64,000 nt of DNA from Lucinisca nassula (lineage: Eukaryota > Mollusca > Bivalvia > Lucinida > Lucinidae): NCBI GenBank assembly GCA_963580285.1, contig CAUZLF010000205.1, forward strand, positions 103,784-167,783, written 5' to 3'. Under the pieces are notes generated by a model. The model ran no database searches. It was not told the origin of the DNA and was given only the letters and a program-made list of their open reading frames with translations. This document shows, in pieces, positions 10,885 to 22,759 of the stretch (its first letter is position 1; each line of letters begins with the position of its first letter). The translations under genes and the position numbers were made by a program.

Positions 10885-11172
10885 ATTTGTTTCGCCCCCG
10901 CCCATCGGGGCTTGAGAAATAAATTGAGCTGCATGGTGCTTCCACGCAGAGCTGAATCTGACCACAAACGAGTACTTGTAAACCGTTTAGAAGGACTAAG
11001 CCTGCCCAGGCAAAGCGGTGTGAGCCAGATCGTCCAATGCATATAAGCCTTCTGGTTTCATTGCGCGGCAGGGCTTGAGAAGTCATTTCATCTCAATGTT
11101 GGTTAAAAGTCCCACAAAATTGTAAGCAACGTCTCCAAAATGACCTAAAATGTGTTTACGGGGACAAAAAAT
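10885..11172 (-). repeat. Family S repeat, reverse orientation
   Basis: Reverse copy from CGCCCATCGGGGCTTGAGAA through ATGGTGCTTCCACGCAGAGC to TGACCTAAAATGTGTTTACG. It explains the 70- to 80-residue ORFs on both strands here. Confidence 0.75.
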
Positions 11173-11849
11173 CCCAATTCAAACAAATATTTCAATTTAT
11201 GAAGAATATAATCCGTGTTTGTTGTACCCAAATTGTGCTGACTAACCGCGTTATGGTGTATCATAACCCTTGGTAAGGTGTACCCTAACAAAAAATCAAC
11301 CATTGAACCATCCACGGATTCAGTGGGTATTGACATGAACTGGGGCTCAAGCAAATGCATCAATGGATGCTCTGAAATCGCAATAACATATAAATCACAA
11401 AATCATGTGCACAAAAGATGTGTTACTGTCAAAAAACATTTACCGAAGTATGCTGGGGTTGGTGAAAACACACTAGACAAAAGAAAATTGTTTGTGTTTT
11501 CGTTAAAAATGAACAGAATTCTCTGCAACTGTATCAGTAAATGGTAATACCATTACTCTGCAGCTATGCAAAATAACCACCGAAAAAGATTAGGATCTGG
11601 GCTAAAATAAACCTTTTTCTTACCGAAAATACTGCTGTGACATCATAATTTCTGTAGCGTTCGTTGTACTGCGGTAACCGGTGCGGGGTGTCTCTCATTA
11701 AAATCATTATGCAGGATAAGGGTTAAATGGTAACTTTTAAAAGAATAACGGAGGAAAAATCTAAACCTGAAGCCTGAAATCAAGAAAAATTCAAGCTCTA
11801 AAAGCCTGAAAATACCTGAAAAATATGAGGGCTGGAATATAAGCAGTAC
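11173..11849. other. No exon recognised (NDST intron 7 side)
   Basis: Lies just downstream of the last NDST exon I can identify, so it should be intron. It holds a repeat shared with 4190-4300 and unique sequence. I searched by eye for the next sulfotransferase exon (after the PAPS-binding GPQKTG) and did not find one. Confidence 0.5.
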
Positions 11850-11946
11850 CTGTTTTCTGGGGTCCAACCACTAAGAACTTCGGGAACCTTTCACATGTCT
11901 TATTAGCAGACCAGATTTCTAGATGACGATCATAGTCACAAGGATT
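11850..11946 (-). CDS. NDST: NDST exon 7 (start of sulfotransferase domain)
   Basis: 97 bp, residues 591-622 plus one base. The acceptor is TTTCAG/AATCCT and the donor ACAG/GTACTG. The peptide starts [12 protein letters not shown] and ends [13 protein letters not shown], the 5'-phosphosulfate-binding loop (GPQKTGT in the family) that opens the sulfotransferase half. The family would continue with about 260 residues holding the catalytic and 3'-phosphate-binding segments. These are not visible in the window, so the gene is cut by the left edge or the next exons escaped me. Confidence 0.93.
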
Positions 11947-12119
11947 CTGAAATTACAGAAACAAAATAAGGGGAGTTAATCAAGTTCCATCAAATAATAA
12001 GTTACTTTAATAACATTATGTTGCCAACTTCTGCTTGCTTTTACCAACCCAAATGTTTGAAATTACTCATTTTTATTCAACCCTTTCAACCCTGTATATC
12101 GGTAAAGATAGCTATACAA

Positions 12120-12178
12120 TCAGTGTTGATCCAGATGAGCTGACTCATGATGAGTAATCTCATCAGGATCTACACTAT
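12120..12178. repeat. Short foldback MITE, diverged
   Basis: Outer arms as at 3647 (CAGTGTTGATCCAGATGAG, CATCAGGATCTACACTATTT) with a diverged inner stem TGACTCATGATGAGTAA. In NDST intron 6. Confidence 0.7.
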
Positions 12179-12422
12179 TTGTACAGCAATGTCAATGATT
12201 ATCCAATAAACCCCTTATTTACAAACATGGGCATGTCCAAATTCAAAGAAGGAAGAGTCCACTTCAGTAATTCAGCAATGAAAGGCATAAAAACTATCAT
12301 TGACATTGTATACTAGTTGACACTTCCATTGCTATATGTTGGACAAATCCAATTTGCCATATAAGGGGTGGTAGGCCTATTATTTCATTTTTGTTCTATT
12401 TTTAACAGGAAGTTCTGTTAGC

Positions 12423-12489
12423 AAATATTGCAGGCCCTGATCAGATGCTGCATTCTGCGGCATCTGATCTGGGTCTGCACTGTTTGCCA
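12423..12489. repeat. Short foldback MITE, GCCGCATTCTGCGGC subtype
   Basis: Arms TGCAGGCCCTGATCAGATG and CATCTGATCTGGGTCTGCA around a CTGCATTCTGCGG centre. In NDST intron 6. Confidence 0.8.
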
Positions 12490-12925
12490 AGGCACCCTTT
12501 AGGGGTTTCGCGCCTACAGGATACATAGATACTGGAAACAGGACTTCAACATATTCTTCATATAAACATAACTCTGTCTAATGACTATTCAATAAAATGA
12601 TGAAATGAAATCATACCAACACATCTGGAAGACATCAGGCTTGTAACAGCAGAACATGTTTTAAAATTTTGGTTTGGTTAAAGCCCAGTCAACACTATTT
12701 AGGTCATGTCTTTTTCTGGACAGGCTCATACATAAGCAGTTAGCTACTGCACTGCACATTCTTTTGCCCCAAGCTGACAGTGGAAGAGAATGACCATAGA
12801 AAATAGTGAAATTCTGCTATTAAGACCATCTAAAATTGAGACTAATTCTGCTTTAAAATTCTTATTTAGACGGGTGCAGTTATTCTTTCTTTGTTTTTTT
12901 CTGAAAAAAGTGTCTTCTGGTCAGG

Positions 12926-12990
12926 GACCACCTTTGGGACTGTTCAAAAGTGGTCTTAAAGACCACTTTTGAACAGTCCCAAAGGTGGTC
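12926..12990. repeat. Perfect 65-bp palindrome
   Basis: The 30-nt arm starting GACCACCTTTGGGACTGTTC is an exact complement of 12961-12990 around a 5-nt loop TTAAA. Two relatives are at 33762-33828 (imperfect) and 38248-38345 (right arm duplicated). In NDST intron 6 just downstream of exon 6. Confidence 0.9.
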
Positions 12991-13065
12991 TTAATATAGG
13001 AATTTTACTGTATTTCAAGATCAGAGTTTTTGAAAAACTTCCATGTAAACCTTTTCCTCACTTAC

Positions 13066-13248
13066 TCTCCAAACAGGGCTTGATTCTTCGGGAAACATGT
13101 CAAAATATTTCATCGCCATGTCAATCGGAGTGGCCTGCTTCAGCTTGAGATTTGTCCAACAATCCAGGAACTTTATTGCACTTTCAAACACGTACAGAGC
13201 TAACCTGTCATTACCATAGTTTGACAGATGGGTCATGAAGATATTGAA
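13066..13248 (-). CDS. NDST: NDST exon 6
   Basis: 183 bp, 61 codons, phase 0 (residues 530-590). The acceptor is TTTTTCAG/TTCAAT and the donor TGGAGA/GTAAGTG. The peptide FNIFMTHLSNYGNDRLALY is a strongly conserved NDST segment at the C-terminal part of the deacetylase half. It continues into CWTNLKLKQATPIDMAMKYF and FPEESSPVWR. Confidence 0.95.
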
Positions 13249-13505
13249 CTGAAAAACAATGGCAGTACAATATAAATGAAATTTATCAAAAAAATATCCC
13301 TATTATTTAGTGGATAGCATTGTGTCATAAAAATCACATGAGCACACCATACATGATACAGTAGAGCTACGGTGGCTAAAACACCGATTACTCATTTACA
13401 ATGGCGGAGTTGAATCCATTCTTGAATCCCTAGGAAATGTCTATACATAAAAAATAGTGAGGGAACGTTTACTAAAATTTTAGGATATTTTCATATTTTT
13501 CTTGC

Positions 13506-13572
13506 AAATGTATGTTGTGTGTACTCATTAGAATCACCTCAATGAGGCAATTCTAATGAGTACACATACATT
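13506..13572. repeat. Foldback of the TAGATTGTGGGTACTC family
   Basis: TGTACTCATTAGAATCACCTC, a 3-nt loop, and GAGGCAATTCTAATGAGTACA with flanking AAATGTATG/CATACATTT. In NDST intron 5, about 260 bp upstream of exon 6. Confidence 0.85.
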
Positions 13573-13852
13573 TATATTATAGAACACCGAAAAGAAGTCG
13601 CAAAATTATGCCAGTTATACCTCCTGGAAGTAGCCCTCAGAGGCTCGAACTATTCTTGTCTTGAACAGAGTTTTGTCCCAAAGGTGTTCGAGCCATTGAA
13701 ATTTGACTGTAACAACACATGGTTACTGGGTGTAACATCATGAACCCATATGTGAAAATTCTTTAGAACTTCTTCAACAAAAAATCTGATCTAAAATTGT
13801 TATATGATACCGTAATGATCTGAAGTATTGGGACAGACAGGCCTAGGCAAAC

Positions 13853-13905
13853 ACTGCAGACCCAGATCAGACTGCTCCTGATCAGGATCTACACTGTTTG
13901 CCATT
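13853..13905. repeat. Short foldback MITE, CTGCTCC subtype
   Basis: CACTGCAGACCCAGATCAGA, centre CTGCTCC, then TGATCAGGATCTACACTG. The inner right arm is lost here; compare intact copies at 23417 and 35057. Confidence 0.75.
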
Positions 13906-14186
13906 CAATCAGCACTTTTTGGACTCCTTGTTGGATTGTGAAACAAGTTTGTTAAAACCTTAGGAGAATTACAGCAAGTCTTTTTAGGATTTTTACAGTA
14001 AACAGTCTTACACATGTAGTCATTTTACACAGGACCCTCGTTACAACGACCGTATCTGTTCCCTTTCACCTTGCCGTTATGAAGAATTTGCCGCTATAAA
14101 GAATCCCTATAAGGAGTAGTATAATATATAAAAGGTCTTTTCACCTCAGTTACTCCAAGAAACAAATGTTGTGGACATTTGTTAAT

Positions 14187-14283
14187 GGTTTGTTTGTTTG
14201 ATTTGAGGTTTAACGTCCCTGTCAATACTGTAAAGGTCATTTTGGAGATGTTGCTTCCAATTTTGAGGGACATTTACCTGTTA
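14187..14283 (+). repeat. Family S repeat, 5' fragment
   Basis: TTTGATTTGAGGTTTAACGT to TTTTGAGGGACATTTACC, then unrelated sequence. In NDST intron 5. Confidence 0.75.
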
Positions 14284-15796
14284 TTTGTTAAAATCGCCTC
14301 AGTTCTAAAAATACAACATTTGTTTCTTGGCGTTATAAATCTATATTTTTTTTTAATATCTTCATTAACCCCTTCGATCTTGAGCTAATGATTTGCTTCA
14401 ATGAAATTGTCATTGTAAAGAGTTTTGTCATTATATGAAATGGGCCCCGTCAAACGATTTTGGTACTAACTACTTATCGCCTATGCGAGCAGCAAAGGTT
14501 CAGGTGAGCCTGCGCATCCGCGCAGTCTCGCCAGAACCTTCGCTGCTCGCTCATACAAGCAGTGAATCAAGAGGAACCTTCAGACAGAAAGCCATATCCC
14601 TGGCCCCTCTCAATGGCTGGGCATGCGCAGTTAAAATTTGTCATGACGGAATGCTCGAAGACACAAATTCGCTTGGCGGGGCTCAAATGTGTGTGTAAGG
14701 AGGGTTATCTGTACAGTCAAAATCGCCGAATCGGCCACCTTTATAAGAGCGCCTCCTGTGTAAAAGCGCCGGTATGAAACATTCCCGATGATTTTCACTA
14801 TATAATTTAACTGCATAAAAGCGCCACCTCTTTAAATGCGCCATCGGCCAGTAAATCAATTCCCAAAACGCTAATTGTTCTTCAAAAGCCAGCCACCCCA
14901 TACCTGTTGAATTCGATAATCCAATTATCTAGTTGGATAATTGCTTGGTGTTGACAATTGAATCCAATTATGTCAACAAAATGTGTGAAAGTTGGATACA
15001 GGTAGATATGCCTTCAGGGAAAACGGTCTGCAGTTAACTCACTCTCGCGAACTCGCGTTATTTCTTGCATAGTCACGTGTGATTTGAAAGGAAATTTTAC
15101 CTGTGTTTACTCATTCTCGCGAACTCACGTTACTTCTCGCATGGTCTCGGGCGATTTTACAAGAAAAGTTTGACAGTTTTGTGAAAAGAGAGAAAAAAAA
15201 ATCGGTATGTATTATAAATCTCTAATTCATAAAGAATTGACCTTCTAATGGTGTTTTTGGTATAAAAGTTCCTTGATCGTAATAAGGCCGAAAGCCGAAG
15301 TTGTCGGACGGTCGGCGGGCCGAAAAAACGTTTCGATGGAAAACACATTGAACTGCCTTACTTCGTGTTGTTGGCTAGATCTTACATAAAATACATGATT
15401 TTTAACATTAATACTTGTTTCTATTGAGGATTACACTAATTTTTCATAGCTCATATTTGTGATTTCGAGAATCAAGTCTAGACGTTTCGCCCCCATGTTT
15501 TTCGGCCTTGATGACGCCAAGACGGCCCAAAGTCAAAACAATTAAAAATAACCAATAATAATAGTAATAGTGCGGCGACATATTTCATTAAGAATTTCAT
15601 TTCTGGCTGAACCTCCATAAGACAACCACCTGTGTATAACAGCCAATTCCTCCATTCCCAAAAGTGGCTCTCTTATACAGGTTTGACTGTATATGAAGCT
15701 TATGATACTCGCCAGAGGCTCTTTTCATAAATTTCATGTGAAACGACCTCTCTTGTAAACTACTCAACATAATAATGTTTCATTTTCAATATGAAA

Positions 15797-16060
15797 TTGA
15801 ATTCAGGTTTTACATCCCCATCAACAGTATTTAAATCAATTTGGAGATGTTGTTTCCAATTTTGTGAGACTTCTACCGACAATGAGATGAAATGACATCT
15901 CAAGCCCTGCCACGCATTCAACCCGACTCGCACCACTTTGCCTTGGCAGACTCAGTCCCTCTAAGTTGTTTACCAGTAGTCATGTGTGGTCAGTTACAGC
16001 TCGGCGTGGAAGCATTGTGCAGCCCAATCTATTTCTGCAAGCCCCAATGGATGGGGGCAT
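15797..16060 (+). repeat. Family S repeat, diverged
   Basis: From TTCAGGTTTTACATCCCCAT to AAGCCCCAATGGATGGGGGC. It is a diverged copy in NDST intron 5, immediately upstream of a short foldback at 16244-16307. Confidence 0.7.
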
Positions 16061-16243
16061 GTATAATTTTCAATAGTGTATACATTGGTAATAGAGAAAA
16101 ATACTTCATCTGTCTTCATACCCTTGTCATGCTGAACCTTGATAAACCCCTACCTCAGCAAACAATGTAGATCCGAAAGAAAATTAGAATGTCGCCTTGT
16201 TTGCAACTCTGCTTGGTACTTATGACCTTTAAGACAGGAAACT

Positions 16244-16307
16244 CTGCAAACAGTGCAGGCCCAGATTCGATGCTGCAGAATGCAGCATCTGATCAGGACC
16301 TAAACTG
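16244..16307. repeat. Short foldback MITE
   Basis: AACAGTGCAGGCCCAGATTC and GATCAGGACCTAAACTGTTT around TGCTGCAGAATGCAGCA. In NDST intron 5. Confidence 0.75.
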
Positions 16308-16562
16308 TTTGCAAAAAAAAATCAGTTATTTTCCAATTGAATTTCTCAAAATAACTCAGCCACACACTTCTAAATTTATGAATGGACACCTGATATGTAG
16401 TGAGCAATGTGTGTGGCGAAATTAATTTATTCAGAAGGGCAAAGGTTATGAATAAAGTAAACAGTACATTATACCACATTTACCCTAAGCATTTGGACAC
16501 CAAACACCAAACCATACTTGTTCTATTATTACTCAATGTTGTTTTAAAATAGCTGGATAAGT

Positions 16563-16613
16563 GACAAACAGTGTAGACCCTGATGAGACGCCGCATTCTG
16601 CGTCTACCCTGTT
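16563..16613. repeat. Short foldback MITE, shortened
   Basis: AACAGTGTAGACCCTGATGAG then ACGCCGCATTCTGCGT and CTACCCTGTTT. In NDST intron 5, about 70 bp from the donor of exon 5. Confidence 0.7.
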
Positions 16614-16679
16614 TGATCAGATCTGCTTGTCTGAATACATATGGAAAATACGATAAGCTATAGCTACTGTTCTACTTAC

Positions 16680-16808
16680 TGGATTGTACAAAAAGGTCTG
16701 AAAGAGTTCTCCCCCTTTAATACTCCTCTCCAATCTTTCTGGTCCCCCAGGATACTCATCTAGGAAGAAAGTATGAGTAAACAGCCCACAGGTCTGACGG
16801 GGCAGCAC
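16680..16808 (-). CDS. NDST: NDST exon 5
   Basis: 129 bp, 43 codons, phase 0 (residues 487-529). The acceptor is TTATTCAG/GTGCTG and the donor AATCCA/GTAAGTAG. The peptide [20 protein letters not shown] continues [16 protein letters not shown] and [17 protein letters not shown] is an NDST signature following the deacetylase histidine motif. Confidence 0.96.
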
Positions 16809-16924
16809 CTGAATAAAGAAATTTCAATCTTATAGTCATTTCCCACAAATGATTAAGATAAGTTGTAGATCCAAAACAATTTTTTATCCAATCATGTGAC
16901 AAACAACTTACACTGATTGTTTTG

Positions 16925-17115
16925 AAGTTTTGTTTGTATGTATTGGAGTTTAACGGCCCAGTCAACACTATTTTAGGTCATTTTGAGCCGGTCAGTTTAC
17001 CTATCCACACTTTTCCTGGGCAAGCTTATACGTAAGCGGTTAACCAGTACAGTGCACATTCTTTCCCCAGAAACTGACGACTACAACTGCCCTTCTTGAA
17101 TCAGCGGAAGGGGAT
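16925..17115 (+). repeat. Repeat related to family S
   Basis: GAGTTTAACGGCCCAGTCAA then CTATTTTAGGTCATTTTGAG and TTCCTGGGCAAGCTTATACG. It is a shorter relative of family S; similar pieces lie at 12660-12790 and 17515-17600. In NDST intron 4. Confidence 0.6.
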
Positions 17116-17640
17116 TGTTTTGAAGTAGAATGGCCCAGTCAACACTATTTTGTATAACATCGCCGTAAAATGTCGCTGTTAAAAGGAATCTGCGACTGTA
17201 AAACAGATCATATACCACCCCAAATGATAATTTTCAATACAGTTATCCGTATTCTAATGCAATTCATCGGTTTTGTTAAAAATTGTACTATTTTGCCCAA
17301 AGCGGCAAGCGTTGTGAGCTGTGTAAAACCAAATGTTACCCAATGAAAAGCGACATTACATTATGATGTCAGGTTTCAGAAAGTATATCACAGGATATAC
17401 TGTTGCAAATGTTTGACGTTATGCAATCGAATGTTGCGTAACATAAGAAAGTGCATTAGAATTAGGGGATAACTGTAACTGTAGAACACCATTTTAGACC
17501 ATAAAAAGCTTGTCAGTTTACCTAACCATGCTTTTCCTGGACAGGTATTAAACATTAACCAACACACTGTATATTCTTTTGTCAGAAACTGACAACTATT
17601 AACATAAGGCATATGAACCAGGAAATCATACTGGTATTAT

Positions 17641-17925
17641 TGGTTTTGTTTGTCTGTTTGATTTGAGGTTTAATTCCCCATCAACACTGTATAGGTCGTT
17701 TTGGAGACATTGCTTCCAATTTTGTGGGACTTTTACCCGACACCTGTCACCCAGTGAAACCAATAGGGTTTATAAGCATGGATGGGCAGACTTGCACCGC
17801 TTTGCCTAAGCAGGCTTAGATACTCTAAGCGGTTTACCAGTACTCATGTGTGGTCGGTTTCAGCTCTGCGTGGAAGCAACATGCAGCCCATCTATTTCTT
17901 CAAGCCCCGATTGGCGGGGGTGATG
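17641..17925 (+). repeat. Family S repeat
   Basis: From TTTGATTTGAGGTTTAATTC to CAAGCCCCGATTGGCGGGGG, near full length. In NDST intron 4. Overlapping 78- to 87-residue ORFs are by-products. Confidence 0.75.
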
Positions 17926-18331
17926 GTATTATTGGTACAATTAAAGACAACATTAAACAGCAAAATAACAGGAGTACAATGTACTATAGACAGCGTGACA
18001 CGCCATCTGAGATCACACAGAGCAGGGTTCCCACAAATACGGTGAACTTCAGACTTTCTTACTTTTATCTTGAAAATTTATTTTAAGTGAGATCATTAGA
18101 AGTAATTAGGTGATCCTAACGAGCATAAACAGCCTACCTTTATTTTACAGAAGATCAAAAAGATATTCTAAACTTTCCACATTGTACCTCTAGATTTGAC
18201 AACATGATTAACCCATTGTATACTAGTGGACTCTTCCATTGCTACATGTTGGACAAGTCCATTTGCTATATAAGGGTTGTCAGGCCTACTTTTCGTTTTT
18301 ATCCAATTTTTTGAAGGAAAATTCTGTTAGC

Positions 18332-18397
18332 AAATAGTGCAGGCCCTGATCAGATGCCCTATTCTGCGGCGTCTGATCTGGGCCTGTACTGTTTGCC
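18332..18397. repeat. Short foldback MITE
   Basis: GTGCAGGCCCTGATCAGATG, centre CCCTATTCTGCGGCG, then TCTGATCTGGGCCTGTACTG. In NDST intron 4. Confidence 0.8.
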
Positions 18398-18550
18398 AAG
18401 GTAGCCCTTTAAGGGTTTCCAAGATGCAATGGGTTAAGCAAGTGCAACTCAAACTACCCCTATCTGGAATAAATGTCTATAGTCACAAGGGTGTTACAGC
18501 TCTTGAAAATTTAGTGCAGGGGCGTAGCCAGGCAAATGTTGAAGTTGAAG

Positions 18551-18656
18551 CCCACGCCGAAGGCGTGGGTCGAGTGCCGAAGGCACGAGTGGGGGGAGAG
18601 CACGAGAGGGGGGTAACCCCCTCTCGTTGGTGGGGGTCCGGGGGGGCCTCCCCCGG
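18551..18656. repeat. Cluster of four GC-rich hairpins
   Basis: Consecutive inverted repeats: CCCACGCCGAAGGCGTGGG (18551-18569), GTGCCGAAGGCAC (18574-18586), CGAGAGGGGGG-TAAC-CCCCTCTCG (18603-18626) and CCGGGGGGGCCTCCCCCGG (18638-18656). They lie just inside the left end of the hAT-like element, where subterminal hairpins could bind a transposase. The role is inferred only. Confidence 0.75.
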
Positions 18657-19976
18657 GAAAATTTTGAAACTTTAATACGATTTGGTGGCCACTGGTGTCA
18701 ACTGGAGGGGTATTTTTACTTATCTCTTATCCAACATTTTCGCCAAGTTGTTTGAATTTTTCGTTTACTTTTACGTTTGTATGGAAGTCACACTTCAATA
18801 AAGCCAATACTCTCATTAAGGCCTTTTTGTGGTTTCGTGCATGTAAGTTGTTGGAATAGTTGGTTGTCGCAATATGATCCCCTGTTACGGGGAAGGAGTT
18901 GGTTGTTTGCTGTTAAGTTTTGGGATTTTGGTGGTTCATTTATGAAGAAGGGCACCACGATACGGACTGAACATTTGCTAATTAGATGAGCTGCACCAGA
19001 ACCACAACGAGGGTCGGGTACTAAGATCTCTTAAGGCAGCCTTCAAATGATTTTGTTGCTCACCCTTCCAATGTGTGTTCTCCCATCCCGTTTTTGGCTT
19101 GGATGGTTTGTGTCCTTGATTGTGGCATGTCCTGGGTATCTTCCTTTTTTAATTTTAAGTGTTAATTTCGTATTCATTCTTCCTCCTGATGCATGAGATG
19201 AGCTGTGTTCTTTAACTGTGGCTGTTTCTTGGACTTTCTTATTATCATTGACAGACTGTTTGAGTTTTCAACTCAAGGCTTTGCACGCTTTGCAAATAAG
19301 TAATTTTAACTGTATGCACGAAATGCATTTATTTCATTAACATGCTCGTTGAGACGCGATGACACAATGAGCATGGTCATCATATACCCGGCAAAAAAGT
19401 TCTGCACAACTGGGGTTTTTGCCAATTTATTTAACTCACATGTAGTATCTGTTTACATATTACATATCAGCTTTTCGCTTACCCTTTTGGAAACAGTTTG
19501 CTAAATTAAACAGAATCAAACTCGCACAAGATATGCTGGAGATTTTGGCTTGACAAGGCACCAGGGGTCGGCATTCAAAAACGACAAAATTATCGATTTT
19601 CAATGCGATCGTTTGTTACCTGTCCGTCTGTTGGCTTAAGACGTTTAAACGCGTATAGGACAAAAGGCATTATTTTAATGGGTCTTTGGTTAATTTTGGT
19701 AAAATGCTGCTCTTGTTGTTGCTGCTACTGCTGCTGCAGACGTTGGTTTGTGATGTTCTATTACCTGGCTTTTGTAATATTGGTGCTGCATGCGATTTTA
19801 AGAGTGAACATTTCTGCCAAAAGTCACCATCAAATTTCTTATCCAATAACATGCATGGAATAAAAAGTGCTCACCAGGTTACATTTCCAACTGATATTTT
19901 GCATGATTTTTTAATGATGTTCATCATTTCATTAAATCAATTTTAATTGCCCATTATTAAGCGTTTGGTTACAACA

Positions 19977-21043
19977 ATGGTGAATGCTAGACTTTTCCGA
20001 GCTTTGAGAAAGCTAACTGATGAAGAAAGAGCCCGGGCGCTTGGGCCTTTGGAGGCGGGGGGGGGGGGGGAGGGGCCATCCGCAAGATGTTGCTAATCAG
20101 TTCAACGTGCATCGCAGCACTATTGTCCGCATTCGTCACCGTCATCAAGCAACGGGGGCTGTTTCCGACCGACCCAGATCCAGAAGACCGAGAGTTCCCA
20201 CTCATCGTGAAGACCGATACGTTGCGGTAACTGTAGCAAGGCGGCGTTTTGTTGATGGTCCCAGTCTGGATAGAATGTTGAGACAACAACGGGGGCCTGG
20301 CGCACGTCGAATCTCGGTGCAGACAGTCAGGAACAGTGTTCGAGCCTCCGGGTTCAAATCCAGAAAAGCGGCTAGGAAGCCCCAGTTTTCTCAACGGAAC
20401 AGGGTTCTACGGCGCCAGTTTTGTGCACGACATGGCAGATGGAACCGACGGCAATGGTCGGAAGTTCTTTTTTCCGACGGGTCGAGATTTTGTCTTCGGA
20501 AGATTGATGGTCGGATCAGAGTTTGGCGTCGCGCTGGGGAGAGGCACCTTGAGCTAATGTCCTACCAACAACAGCTTACAACGGCGGCAGTGTAATGGTT
20601 TGGCAGGTATCATTTCTAGTGGCAGAACTGCCCTTGTCGTATTGCCCGGAAACTTGAATGGTCGTCGGTACATTGACGAAATTCTAAGACCTCATGTTGT
20701 ACCGTATCTCAGACAGATGGGCCACAACTCCATCTTCCAGGACGACAATGCGATACCACATCGTGCCAGGATGGTCGATGCTTTCCTGCAGAAGAATGGT
20801 GTGCAGAGACTTGAGCGGCCACCGATGTCACCTGACTTGGCGTGCATTGAACATTTGTGGGATATTCTTGGTCGGGCTGTAAACAAACGGGTCAATCAAC
20901 ACACAAGACTTCCAGACTTGCAGAGACTTCTACTCCAAGAATGGGATGCGATTCCTCAGTATCATATACAGAGACTGGTGAATTCCCCGAGGAGGAGACT
21001 TGACGAGTGTCGTATGAATCTTGGTGGCTATACCAATTATTGA
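19977..21043 (+). pseudogene. Tc1-type transposase (DD34E), frameshifted
   Basis: The ATG at 19977 opens MVNARLFRALRKLTDEERAR. A run of about 14 G near 20058 breaks the frame. The next frame gives the helix-turn-helix region VANQFNVHRSTIVRIRHRH and the RSRRPR basic patch, then the first catalytic Asp in VLFSDGSRF. Frame breaks follow near 20555 and at TTTGGCAGG near 20600 (GGSVMVW then AGI). The last part has the second Asp in FQDDNAIPHRA and the Glu in SPDLACIEHLWDILGR, with 34 residues between them (DD34E). At least three frameshifts make it inactive. Confidence 0.92.
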
Positions 21044-21171
21044 TTATTGAGTTACAGTTCAGAAACTGTGATTTTGTCATTTTTGACAACCTACTCCGTG
21101 TGTCTTCGGAGAAGCATTATTCATGGCTCAGTGATGATATTCTTGTTTTGATTTCTGTTTCTTATCAGGAT

Positions 21172-22759
21172 TGCACGACCCGCAGAAAAAGCGACCGACT
21201 GAAGTCGGTTGATTTCTAAGAGTGCCCTAAAATCACCGTGTCATTCTGTCAGTCTGTCATTCTGTCAGTCTGTCAGTCTGTCATTCTGTCAGTCTGTCTG
21301 TCTGTCCGTAACCCGTTTGTGAAAATTGGTGATAGTGACTTAACCGCTTGGAATATTTAAACAATTTTTGGTATACCGATAGATATCAATGAGATCTAAC
21401 CAATAAAATTGCCAAATATTACATTCCAATAAGTATAGCCTCGCCGAGGCGAAAAATGTGAAAATTTTCGAACTGCTTCTCCTTGGAAACCGTTGGGCCG
21501 ATTGAAGTCAAATTTCATATGGAGCCTCTATGGGATGGGGGAAACCAAAATTTGCTCATAGGGTCCAGGTCACATGACCAAAATGGCCGCCAAGCCATAT
21601 ATGGTCTGTCTGTCTGTCCGTCCGTAACCCGTTTGTGAAAATTGGTGATAGTGACTTAACCGCTTGGAATATTTAAATAATTTTTGGCATACTGATAGAT
21701 ATCAATGAGATCTAACCAATGAACTTGCGAAATATTACATTCCATTTAGTATAGCCTTGCCGAGGCGAAAAATGTGAAAATTTTCAAACTGCTTCTCCTC
21801 GGAAACCGTTGGGCCGATTCAAGTCAAATTTCATGTGGAGCCTCTATGGGATTGGGGAAACCAAAATTTGCTCTTGGGGTCCAGGTCACATGACCAAAAT
21901 GGCCGCCAAGCCATATATGGTAATAACCCTTCAAAAATAGTTTTCTCCAGAACCACTGGGCAGATTTCCACGAAACTTGATAAATAGCATCTGGGACGTA
22001 GGCTCATCATAAAGTGCTAAAATGGTGACCCTGGGTTGACCTTGACCTTCTTTGTACCTAGGTCAACTTTTGACACATTCTTTGTATTGGAAAAGTGAGA
22101 ATGCATTTTATCCTGTTCAGAATACAGTACTAAAGTATAAGATATTTAAATAATTTTAGGCATACTGATAGATATCAATGAGATCTAACCAATGAACTTG
22201 CCAAATATTACATACCATTTAGTATAGCCTTGCCGAGGCGAAAAGTGTGAAAATTTTCTAACTGCTTCTCCTCTGAAACCGTTGGGCCGATTGAAGTCAA
22301 ATTTCATATGGAACCCCTATGGGATGGGTAAAACCAAAATTTGCTCATCGGGTCCAGGTCACTTGACCAAAATGGCCGCCAAGCCATATATGGTAATAAC
22401 CCTTCAAAAATAGTCTTCTCCAGAACCACTGGGCAGATTTACACGAAACTTGATAAATAGCATCTGGGACGTAGGCCCATCATAAAGTGCTAAAATGGTG
22501 ACCCTGGGTTGACCTTGACATTCTTTGTGCCTAGGTCAAACTTTGACACATATGCTTTTGTATTGGAAAAGTAAGAATGCATTTTATCCTGCAAACGATT
22601 CAGAATACAGTACTAAAGTATAAGATACATTTTTGCTCCTTACGATAAGGCGCATTTATTGGGGGGAACCGTTTTAGGTTCATGTCACATGACCAAAATG
22701 GCCGCTATACCCATATATGGTAACACTCATAAAGCTAAAAGCATCCGGCGGGTCGTGCA
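21172..22759 (+). mobile_element. Hairpin/tandem-core element nested in Tc1
   Basis: TGCACGACCCGC at 21172 is the exact complement of GCGGGTCGTGCA ending at 22759. Just inside the left end is a hairpin CCGACTGAAGTCGG. Then come a TCTGTCAGTCTGTC microsatellite and large imperfect repeats carrying GCCTTGCCGAGGCGAAAA (three times) and GGTAATAACCCTTCAAAAAT (twice, 473 bp apart). It has the same architecture as the other tandem-core elements here, with a different end sequence. It inserted between the transposase stop and the right TIR of the Tc1 element. Confidence 0.8.

Noticed and set aside
1..11849. Remaining NDST sulfotransferase exons
   Set aside because: No segment on the minus strand gave a recognisable sulfotransferase peptide with splice sites; most of the region is repeats.
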